Below are positions 40,401-52,400 of a stretch of DNA of 64,000 bases, piece after piece. Position 1 is the first letter of the stretch; each line of letters begins with the position of its first letter. The stretch covers positions 8,276,501 to 8,340,500 of the forward strand of contig OZ022502.1 in NCBI GenBank assembly GCA_963989385.1. The letters are read 5' to 3'. The stretch comes from Ctena decussata (taxonomy: Eukaryota; Mollusca; Bivalvia; Lucinida; Lucinidae). The position numbers were made by a program, and so were the translations under genes. The notes under the pieces were generated by a model, which worked only from the letters and a program-made list of their open reading frames with translations, made no database searches and was not told the DNA's origin.

Positions 40401-43400
40401 TGTCCTCTAGAGCGTACACAAGGTATGATTTGATCTAGTGACCTAGTTTTTGACCCGACATGACCTAGTTTCTAATTTATACTACATATAATAAGGATAA
40501 ATATTCTGACAAAGTTTCATGGTCTTTGGTCGGAAACTGTGCCTTCTAGTGTGTACACAAAGTTTTTCTAAGATTTGACCTAGTGACCTAGTTATTGACC
40601 TGACATGACCCAGTTTCAAACTTGGCCTAGAGTTTATAGAGATAAACATTCTGATAATGTTTCGTAAAGCTTGAATCAAAACTGTGTCCTCTAGAGTGTA
40701 CACAAGGTTTTTCTATGATTTGACCTAGTGACCTACTTTTTGACCCGACATAACCCAGTTTCAAATTGGTCCTAAATAATATAAGGATAAACATTCTGAC
40801 AAAGTTTCATGAACTTTGGATCAAAACTGTGCCTTCTAGAGTGTACACAAGGTTTTTTTAGATTTGACCTAGTGACCTAGTTTTTGACCCGACATGACCC
40901 AGTTTCAAACTTGGCCTAGAGATTATGGAGATAAACATTCTGAGAAAGTTTCATAAAGATTGGATCAAAACTGTGGCCTCTAGAGTGTACACAAGGTTTC
41001 TATATGATTTGACCTAGTGACCTAGTTTTAGACCCGACGTGACCCAGTTTCGAACTTGTCCTAAATATTATGAGGATTGCCATTCTGACAATGTTTCATG
41101 AACTTTGGACGAAAACTGTAGGCTCTAGAGTGTACACAAGGTTTTTATAAGATTTGACCTAGTGACCTAGTTTTTGACCCGACATGACCCAGTTTCGAAC
41201 TTGGCCTAGAGATTATGGAGATAAACATTCTGGGAAAGTTTCATAAAGATTGGATCAAAACTGTGTCCCCTAGAGTGTACACAACGGCACCACGGCTTAC
41301 GAAGAGACTTTTACAGATGAGAAGACTGTCGTTAATAGCCACTCAAATAATTTGCCTTTAAAGTTTGCTGTTAACGTTAAGGAACGCCAAGACAAACTTC
41401 CTACGATGTATTGGTTACCTAAGCTTCATAAAAAAACGTATAAAGCTAGATTCATTGCCAACTCTAGCTCTTGTACTACTACAGAATTATCTAAATTATT
41501 AACTTCTTGCCTCACTGCTGTGAAATCTCGTGTCATTTGGTACTATGAGACAGTGTATGAGAGGTCAGGGAAAAATATGTTTTGGTCTATAAAAAATTCT
41601 GGTGAGGTACTTAGTAAACTGAAGTCAAGAGGGTTCCGTGCGACTAGTTTGTCCACTTATGATTTTTCTACTCTTTATACCACATTACCCCATAATTTAA
41701 CAAGAGGGCCATGAGGCCCTGAATCGCTCACCTGAGTAACAATATGACCCAACCCCTGACCCCCTCTCGGTATGGTAAGTTTTGACCCAAGGGACTTGGT
41801 TGGCAGGATTTATGTAGGGGACCACTAAATTTTGCTTTATTATAATATATAAGCTCTGGGTCTTATGATTTCAGAGAAGAAGATTTTTTTAATTTTTTTT
41901 TCCCATTATAAGTCTATGAAAGCTAATGACCCCCTGGGGTGTGGCCAATTTGGATCCCAGGGGCATGTTTGGCAGGATTTATGTAGAGGACCACTAAACA
42001 TTGCTACATACTAAATATCTTAGCTCTCTGCCTAATGGTTTCAGAGGAGAAGATTTTTGAAGGTTCTTAAATTAGCTATACAGGCTCTATGATGCCCTAG
42101 GGTGTGGCCAGTTTGGACCCCAGGGGCTTGATTGGCAGGATTTATATGGGGGACCACTAAATGTTGCTACATACTAAAAATATAAGCTCTGGGCCTCATG
42201 CTTTCAGAGAAGAAGATTTTTTAACTTTTTCCCATTGTAAGTCTATGAGTCAAATGCCCCCAAGGCGTGGCCAGTTTGGACCCCAGGAGCATTGTTGGCA
42301 GGATTTATGTAGAGGACTACTAAACATTGCTACATACTAAATGTCTTTGCTCTCTGCCTCATGGTTTCAGAGAAGAAGATTTTGAAGGTTCTTTAGCTAT
42401 ATAGCTCTATTTAAACAAAAGACCCCCCTGGGGTGTGGCCAGTTTGGACCCAAAGGGTTTGATTGGTAGGATTTATGTGGGGGACCACTAACCATTGCTA
42501 CATACTAAATAAATAAGCTCTGGGCCTCATGATTTCAAAAAAGAAGATTTTTTAAGATTTTCTCATTGTAAGTCTATGGGAGATAATGAACCTGGGGCTT
42601 GGCCAGTTTGGACCCCAGGGGCATGGTTGGCAGGTTTTATGTAGAGGACTACTAAACATTGCTACATACCAAATGTCTTTGCTCTCAGCCTCATGGTTTC
42701 AAAGAAGAAGATTTTTGAATGTTCTTTAGCTATATAGCTCTATATAAACAAAAGACCCCCTGATGTGTGGCCAGTTTGGACCCCAGGGGCTTGATTGGCA
42801 GGATTTATATTAGGGACCACTAACCATTGCTACATACTAAATATAAAAGCTCTGGGCCTCATGGTTTCAGAGAAGAAGATTTTTGAAGGTTTTCCGATTG
42901 TAAGTCTATGGGAGCTAAGGACCCCCTGAGGCGTGGCCAGTTTGGACCCCAGGGGCTTGATTGGCAGGATTTTTGTGGGGGACCACTAACCATTGCTACA
43001 TACTAAATATAAAAGCTCTGGGCCTCATGGTTTCAAAAAGGAAGATTTTTTAAGATTTTCTCATTGTGAGTCTATGGGAGATAATGACCCCGTGGGCGTG
43101 GCCAGTTTGGACCCCAGGGGCATCGTTGGCAGGATTTATGTTGAGGACTGCTAAACGTTGCTACATACTAAATGTCTTAGCTCTCTGCTTCATGGTTTCA
43201 GAGAAGAAGAATTTTGAATGTTCTTTAGCTATATAGCTCTATATAAACAAAAGACCCCCTGAGGTGTGGCCAGTTTGGACCCCAGGGGCTTGATTGGCAG
43301 GATTTATATTGGGGACTACTAACCATTGTTAAATACTATATACATAAGCTCTGGGCCTCATGCTTTCAGAGAAGACGATTTTTTAAGATTTTTCCATTGT

Positions 43401-46400
43401 TAGTCTATGGGAGCTTATGACCCCCTGGGCGTGGCCAGTTTGGACCCCAGGGGCATGGTTGGCAGGATTTATGTAGAGGACTACTAAACATCGCTACACA
43501 CTAAATGTCTTTGCTCTCTGCCTCATGGTTTCAAAGAAGAAGATTTTTGAAGGTTATTTAGCTATATAGCTCTATATAAACAAAAGACCCCCTGGGGTGT
43601 GGCCAGTTTTGACCCCAGGGACTTGATTGGCAGGATTTATGTTGGGGACCACTAACCATTGCTACATACTACATACATAAGCTCTGGGCCTCATGGTTTC
43701 AGAGAAGAAGTTTTTTTAAGATTTTTCATTGGTAAGTCTATGGGAGCTAATGACCCCTAGGGCGTGGCCAGTTTGGACCCCAGGGGCATGGTTGGCAGGA
43801 TTTATGTAGAGGACTACTAAACATTGCTACATACTAAATGTCTTTGCTCTCAGCCTCGTGGTTTCAAAGAAGAAGATTTTTGAAGGTTCTTTAGCTATAT
43901 AGCTCTATATAAACAAAAGACCCCCTGGGGTGTGGCCAGTTTTGACCCCAGGGGCTTGATTGGCAGGATTTATGTTGGGGACCACTAACCATTGCTACAA
44001 ACTAAATACATAAGCTCTGGGCCTCATGGTTTCAGAGAAGAAGATTTTTTTAAGATTTTTCCATTGTAAGTCTATGGGAGCTAATGACCCCCGGGGCGTG
44101 GCCAGTTTGGACCCCAGGGGCATGATTGGCAGGATTTATGAAGAGGACTACTAAACATCGCTACACACTAAATGTCTTTGCTCTCTGCTTCATGGTTTCA
44201 AAGAAGAAGATTTTTGAAGGTTATTTAGCTATATAGCTCTATATAAACAAAAGACCCCCTGGGGTGTGGCCAGTTTTGACCCCAGGGGCTTGATTGGCAG
44301 GATTTAAGTTGGGGACCACTAACCATTGCTACATACTAAATACATAAGCTCTGGGCCTCATGGTTTCAGAGAAGAAGTTTTTTTAAGATTTTTCCATTGT
44401 AAGTCTATGGGAGCTAATGACCCCTGGGGCGTGGCCAGTTTGGACCCCAGGGGCATGGTTGGCAGGATTTATGTAGAGGACTACTAAACATTGCTACATA
44501 CTAAATGTCTTTGCTCTCTGCCTCATGGTTTCAGAGAAGAAGATTTTTGAAGGTTCTTTAGCTATATAGCTTTATATAAACAAAAGACCCCCCTGGGGTG
44601 TGGCCAGTTTTGACCCCAGGGGCTTGATTGGCAGGATTTGTGTTGGGGACCACTAACCATTGCTACAAACTAAATACATAAGCTCTGGGCCTCATGGTTT
44701 CAGAGAAGAAGATTTTTTTAAGATTTTTCCATTGTAAGTCTATGGGAGCTAATGACCCCCGGGGCGTGGCCAGTTTGGACCCCAGGGGCATGATTGGCAG
44801 GATTTATGAAGAGGACTACTAAACATCACTACACACTAAATGTCTTTGCTCTCTGCTTCATGGTTTCAAAGAAGAAGATTTTTGAAGGTTATTTAGCTAT
44901 ATAGCTCTATATAAACAAAAGACACCCTGGGGTGTGGCCAGTTTTGACCCCAGGGGCTTGATTGGCAGGATTTATGTTGGGGACCACTAACCATTGCTAC
45001 ATACTAAATACATAAGCTCTGGGCCTCATGGTTTCAGAGGAGAAGTTTTTTAAGATTTTTCCATTGTAAGTCTATGGGAGATAATGACCCCCGGGCGTGG
45101 CCAGTTTGGACCCCAGGGGCATGGTTGGCAGGATTTATGTAGAGGACTACTAAACATTGCTACATACTAAATGTCTTTGCTCTCAGCCTCATGGTTTCAA
45201 AGAAGAAGATTTTTGAAGGTTATTTAGCTATGTGGCCTGTTTTGACCCCAGGGGCTTGATTGGCAGGATTTATGTTGGGGACCACTAACCATTGCTACAT
45301 ACTAAATACATAAGCTCTGGGCCTCATGGTTTCAGAGAAGAAGATTCTTTTAAGATTTTTCCATTATAAGTCTATGGGAGCTAATGACCCCCGGGGCGTG
45401 GCCAGTTTGGACCCCAGGGGCATCGTTGGCAGGATTTATGTAGAGGACTACTAAACATTGCTACACACTAAATGTCTTTGCTCTCTGCCTCATGGTTTCA
45501 AAGAAGAAGATTTTTGAAGGTTATTTAGCTATATAGCTCTATAAAAACAAAAGACCCCCTGGGGTGTGGCCAGTTTTGACCCCAGGGACTTGATTGGCAG
45601 GATTTATGTTGGGGACCACTAACCGTTGCTACATACTAAATACATAAGCTCTGGGCCTCATGGTTTCAGAGAAGAAGTTTTTTTAAGATTTTTCCATTGT
45701 AAGTCTATGGGAGCTAATGACCCCCGGGGCGTGGCCAGTTTGGACCCCAGGGGCTTGATTGGCAGGATTTATGTGGGGGACCACTAACCATTGCTACATA
45801 CTAAATATATAAGCTTTGGGCCCCATGGTTTCAGAGTAGAAGATTTTTTTAAGTTTTTCCCATTATAAGTCTATGGGAGCTATATGTTGCCATGGCAACC
45901 AGAGTTCCAACCCAATCTGCCCTTAAACCTTATGCAGGCAATCCCCCACCCCAACAATGCTACACATAAAATTTGACCATGATTGGCCAAGTGGTTATGG
46001 AGATATTCTTGTTTGAAAATGTGAACGGACGACGACGGACGACGGACGACGGACGACAGAGCCTCCCTATACTATAAGCTCACCTTGTGAGCCTACGGCT
46101 CAGGTGAGCTAATAAAGGAAAAACTTGTTGATTTGATTGAGAGGGCCTTCAAAAAGTTCTCCAAAAATGAAGATACCCTTTATATTGCCTGTAACGATAA
46201 GAAAGCGTTTTTCACTTCTACTGACCGTAAAATATATAGAGGATATAGTCTTTGGTCATGTCAGAATGTATGTGACGCCTTATCATATCTCTTAGATAAT
46301 ATTTACATCAGATTTGGTAATAAGTTATACAGACAAATTGTTGGTATTCCGATGGGTACAAATTGTGCTCCTCTGGTGGCCGATTTGTTTTTATTTTGTT

Positions 46401-49400
46401 ATGAAAGAGATTTCATGACTTCTCTTTCTGTTGATAATCAAGCTGATATCATTGAGGCATTTAACTCAACCTCTAGATATTTAGACGATCTTCTGAATAT
46501 TGATAATCCTTATTTTGAAAGCATGGTTAACCAAATTTACCCACCTGAACTTAAATTGAATAAAGCTAATACTTCAGATACCGAGGCCCCCTTTTTGGAT
46601 TTACATCTATCTATTTCTAACGGTTTTGTATCTTCTAAAATTTATGATAAACGTGATGACTTTGACTTTGATATAGTTAATTTTCCATTTTTGGATGGTG
46701 ACGTTCCACGTCGTCCCTCTTATGGAGTGTATATTTCTCAACTTATAAGATTTGCTAGAGTGTGTAGTCATGTAGATGACTTTAATGCTCGTAATAAATG
46801 TTTAACTGCTAAACTTCTTCAACAGGGCTATCGGTATCATAAGCTTAGAAAGGCTTTTTCTAAATTCTATCGCAGACACCATGAATTGGTTTCAAAATTT
46901 GATGTCGGATTAAAATTTCTTTTACACCAAGGCCTATCGGAACCAGAATTTTATGGTGACTTAGTATACAAATTCAAAAAGATTAAGGGTAGGACTGATT
47001 TTTCTGATCAATTCCGAAAAATAATAATACGTCACAAACATATTGGCTATAATTTAAATGTTATGCGACAGTCTGCATGCTTAGTGATTAACCCAATCAC
47101 GGTTGATAGCTTTGCTGCACTCTTTAATTGCACACCGGGGGATCGGTCGTCAGACTCTATGATGGCCCCGACCTAAAGCTATATATTTTAGTTGGTTGGG
47201 ACCGGAGCCTTTTTGTCTGTTGCTTGGTCCACCGGGGCTCAACTGGTGACCTTCTTTTGCTTCAGATTTCCAGTGGGGTTGTTTGGCAGGACAGGGATCT
47301 CCACCTGTCAGACGGCCCGTTGTATCTGTTGAGTCCTCGTCTTTGCTTCTTCATGGTGTTGAAATTTGATTTATGTGTTTACCGTGATGATTCATTGACG
47401 AGTTAGAGGGTTATCATGCGAACCGAACAACCAACTAAATGTTTTGTACCACTTCAGAAACTGAGGGTGAGGTTGGGCCCGTAAAATCGATTTAAGCCCC
47501 CCAGTAATTCATTACTGACCGTTCCAAGGCGGTAGTTCTGTTGTGGTTCTTTGTTGCCTGTTTTTGGTGTCAGAGTTTCTGTGATGTTTTACCTTATGTA
47601 TGTTATTATTATTTTTGGTTCGGTTTGGGTTGCTGAGTGGCCACCTTTTGGGAACAAGCTGCTCACTCGGTTGGCCATATGTTCTCTGTATCTTGATTAT
47701 TTGTAATCTTAGTTGTTTCCAACTATGGTTTGAGGGCTGGATTTGGATTTTAATTGTTTCAGTTCCTGGTCTTTGCATACTTTTTACTTCTATATGATTT
47801 GACCTAGTGACCTAGCTTTTGACCCGACCTGACCCAGTTTCAAACTTGTCCTACATATTATGAGGATTAACATTCTGACAAAGTTTCATGAACTTTGGAT
47901 GAAAACTGTAGGCTCTAGAGCGTACACAAGGTTTTTCTAAGATTTGACCTAGTGACCTAGATTTTGACCCGACATGACCCAAATTCGGACTTGGCCTAGA
48001 TTTATATGGAGATAAACATTCTGACAAAGTTTCAGAAAGATTTGATCAAAACTGTGCCCGCTAGAGTGTACACAAGCAAAAGTTGACGGACGGATGTCCG
48101 TCCACACGTACGACGGACATCACGGTATCCCAAAAGCTCACCCTGAGCACTTTGTGCTCAGGTGAGCTAAAAAAGTATATCTTAGACTTAAATAGTTTCT
48201 CAGAAATCCACCGTTACAGCATTATCCAAAAAATAGCCATCAGAGGAGATGGCAAATCCCCCGACCGAAGACCCCCCTGGCCCTGGTAAAAAGGGTGCAC
48301 TTCAAAACACATATTAGTAATATAGTGTCGTTCTTTTATGCTTCTGATTGACATTAACTGTTAACAGATGCATAATTATCTAACACTCAGACTAAAACAG
48401 TATGCTTGACTGCTAAAAAGAGGTAATATCTCAAACAGCCACCATATACACAAATGTATAGCATACGATACATTCAACTTTCAAAATGTGTGAATAACTT
48501 CTTAAGTACAAGCCCTACAAACCTAATTTTGAGCTCTCTAGTAAGTCAATTTGGACAAAGAATCCAAATCTGGAAAAAAAAAAATATTTTTTTTTTTGGT
48601 GGGGGGGGGGGGGGGGGGGGATGCGGGAGGGGGCACGGGAATGTGGAGGGGTAAGAGAGAGTTAGGAACACTGATAAGATATCACAGCATGATCATCAAT
48701 ATTCTAAAAGGTTCACGGTTATTCAAATTCTGGAGCTGGCCAGGGTTATACAGTTATGGAGCAGAGACTCAAACAGCAGCTCAAACTACCAAAGGGAAAT
48801 AATTCACTAGGTCTAAAAGCAAGAGTTATCATTCATGTATGAGACCAATTTTCAGGACCTGTTCTGCATATCTGTGAAGTATCATGAAAATATTTCAAAA
48901 GGTATTCAAGCTATGGAGCGGACACTTAAAATCATCAAAGGGAAATAACTCCAAAAGTAAGAAAGCAAGAGTTGTCATTCTTGTTTGCGACACATCATCA
49001 TGACCTGTTCTACATATCTGTGAAGTATCATGAAAATATTCCAAAAGGTATTCAAGTTATAGAGCAGACACGAAATCACACCTAAAACCATCAAGGGGTA
49101 ATAACTCAAAAAGTAAGAAAGCAGGAGTTGTCTTTCTTGTTCACGACACATCGTCATGACCTGTTCTACATATCTGTGAAGTATCATGAAAATATTCCAA
49201 AAGGTATTCAAGTTATAGAGCGGACACGAAATCATACCTAAAATGATCAAGGGGAAATAACTCAAAAAATAAGAAAGCAAGAGTTGTCATTCTTGTTCGC
49301 GACACACCGTCATGACCTGTTCTACATATCTGTGAAGTATCATGAGAATATTCCAAAGGGTATTCTAGTTATAGAGCGAACACGAATCTGCCAAAAATCA

Positions 49401-52400
49401 CACCTAAAACTATCAAGGGGAAATAACTCAAAAAGTAAGAAAGCAAGAGTTGTCATTCTTGTTCGCGACACATCGTCATGACCTGTTCTACATTTCTGTG
49501 AAGTATCATGAGAATATTCCAAAGGGTATTCTAGTTATAGAGCGGACACGAATCTGCCAAAAAATCACACCTAAAACTATCAAGGGGAAATAACTCAAAA
49601 AGTAAGAAACCAAGAGTTGTCATTCTTGTTCGCGACACATCGTCATGACCTGTTCTACATTTCTGTGAAGTATCATGAAAATATTCCAAAGGGTATTCAA
49701 GTTACAGAGCGGACACGAATCTGCCAAAAAATCACCAAAGGAGAGATAATTCAGAAAGTACAATAGCAAGAGTTACCATTCTTGTACGCGACACATCGTC
49801 ATGACCTGTTCTACATAACTGTGAAGTATCATGAAAATATTCCAAAGGGTATTCAAGATATAGAGCGGACAAGAAAGTGTTTACGGACGGACGGACGGAC
49901 GGACGGACGGACGGACGCCAGGCTCATCGCTATATCCCCCGAACCTTTCGGTCGGGGGATAATAAAATGATAAACTGGGTCAAGGTCAGACTGCCATCAC
50001 CATTTCCGCAGGGATTTCCCTAAGGACTGAATGACTGGTGGTCCACAGGACCAACTTATCCACAATTTAAGTGGTCCTTCTGATGTTTCCGCTATTCTTA
50101 GTTATCATGTGTTTTCATTTATTTTCAAAATCAGTTGGTCTGCAGGACCAGCTAACAAAGACATCAACTGGTCATGCCCAAAAATCACTGGTCCAGGACC
50201 AACAGACTTATGGTTAATAAAACCCCTGATTTGAAAAACTATGATGGGCTCGAGTCCCCAGTGCTATACAAAGTTTCAAGGTCATTGGGCTTTTGGGACA
50301 GGAGAAAAAAAATTTTGAAGGGCTTCTAGCATATTTGGGCATAGCCGCCATCTTGTTCGTGTGACCAGGAGCCCGTGAATAAGCTATCATCCCCTCTTCA
50401 CAGGGAGGCAACACATGAAATATGGCTTCACCTGGCCCAGTGGCTTCAGAGAGAAGATGTTTGAAAATGTTGACTGACTGACAGAAGACGGGCAAACAAT
50501 GGATGCCTGGCTATACTATAAACTCATCACTCTAAGAGCCTAAAGGCTCAGGTGAGCTAGAAACTAAACAAGAAAACTTGACAAAAGGTCTACACTGCCA
50601 ACACTGATATCTTGCTTCTGCAAGACAGTGGAGACAACAGTATGTTGTGACATCCTCATGATAAAAAAAAAATAGCCATCAAAGGAGATGGCAAATCCCC
50701 CGACCGAAGACCCCCATGGGCCTTGGTAAAAAGGGTGCACTTCAAAACACATATAAGTAATATATTGTCATTCTTTTATGCTTCTGATTGACACTATCTG
50801 TTAAACAGATGCATGATAATCTAACACTCAGACTAAAATAGTATGCCTGACTGCTAAAAAGAAGTAATATCTCAAACAGCCGCCATATACATAAATATAT
50901 AGCATATGATACATTAAACTTTCAAATGTGTGAATAACTTCTAAACTACAAGCCCTACAAACCTAATTCTGAGCTCTCTAGTAAGTGAATTTGGACAAAG
51001 AATCCAAATCTGGAGAAAAAAAATTTTTTTGCTGGGGTGGGGTGGGGTGGGTTGGGGAGGTGGGGGGAGGGGAATGTGGAGGGGTCAGAGAGAGTTAGGA
51101 ACACTGATAAGATATCACAGCATGTTCATCAATATTCTAAAAGGTATAAGGTTATTAAAATTGTGGCGCAGGCCAGGGTTATACAGATATGGAGCAGAGA
51201 CTCAAACAGCAGCTCAAAATACCAAAGGGAAATAACTCACAAAGTATGAATGCAAGAGTTGTCATTCATGTATGAGACAAATCGTCATGACCTGTTCTTC
51301 ATATCTGTGAAGTATCATGAAAATATTTCAAAAGGTATTCAAGCTATGGAGCGGACACCTAAAATCATCAAAGGGAAATAACTCAAAAAGTAAGAAAGCA
51401 AGAGTTGTCATTCTTGTTCGCGACACATCGTCATGACCTGTTCTACATATTTGTGAAGTATCATGAAAATATTTCAAAAGGTATTCAAGTTATAGAGCGG
51501 ACACAAAATCATACCTAAAACCATCAAGGGGAAATAACTCAAAAAGTAAAAAAGCAAGAGTTGTCATTCTTGTTCTCGACACATCATCACGACCTGTTCT
51601 ACATATCTGTGACGTATCATGAAAATATTTCAAAAGGTATATGATATATAAAGTGGACACGAAACCACACCTAAAATGATTAAGGGGAAATAACTCAAAA
51701 AGTAAGAAAGCAAGAGTTGTCATTCTTGCTTGCGACACATCGTCATGACCTGTTCTACATATCTGTGAAGTATCATGAAAATATTCTAAAAGGTATTCAA
51801 GTTATAGAGCGGACACGAAATCATACCTAAAACCATCAAGGGGAAATAACTCAACAAAAGCTCACCCTGAGCACTTCGTGCTCAGGTGAGCTAAAAAGTA
51901 AGAAAGCAAGAGTTCTCATTCTTGTTCGCGACACATCGTCATGGCCTGTTCTACATATCTGTGAAGTATCATGAAAATATTCTAAAAGGTATTCAAGTTA
52001 TAGAGCGGACACGAATCTGCCTAAAGATCACACATAAAACCATCAAGGGGAAATAACTCAAAAGTAAGAAAGCAAGAGTTGTCATTCTTGTTCGCGACAC
52101 ATCGTCATGACCTGTTCTACATATCTGTGAAGTATCATGAAAATATTCCAAAGGGTATTCAAGTAACAGAGCGGACACGAATCTGCCAAAAAACTCACCA
52201 AAGGGGAAATAACTCAACAAGGGCTACGCAAGCGGCGCATAATACGCCCGTTTCAGTGTCATGAAGGAGTTACAGAATGAACAAGATTGTTTATAGAAGG
52301 ATGGACAGGCAGACAAAACGGGGGAAACAACTCTGTAATTAATGACTGCAATGTAATCAAAACAACACATCAAATACTATTAGTACACCAAAAATCAGAT

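Larger units (their letters stand above)
41285..47788 (+). mobile_element. Penelope-like retroelement, 5'-truncated, with insertion
   Basis: A reverse transcriptase ORF in two halves around a 4.4 kb insertion, then a ~600 bp 3' untranslated tail ending CTTTGCATACTTTTTACT. Two further 3'-end copies lie at 4258 and 35346. The 5' end is abrupt inside the coding region, joined to a broken ~145 bp unit. No GIY-YIG or other endonuclease domain is visible. The class is inferred from RT motifs (LYT.LPH, GIPMG, Y.DD). Confidence 0.75.
39288..48170 (+). mobile_element. Array element, ~145 bp units, split by retroelement
   Basis: About 14 units (GACCTAGTGACCTAGTTTTT; CATTCTGACAAAGTTTCATG) at 39288-41284 and two more at 47789-48075, then a short ACGGACGG tract, hairpin GAGCACTTTGTGCTC and terminal GGTGAGCTAA at 48170. 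No CAAGAGGG start is present at 39288, so the 5' end is missing. The Penelope-like element occupies 41285-47788. Confidence 0.8.

Noticed and set aside
47600..47797. Hydrophobic open frame FLVRFGLLSGHLLG type, also on the minus strand at 4253-4450.
   Set aside because: It lies in the 3' untranslated tail of the retroelement and is present only because that tail is copied.
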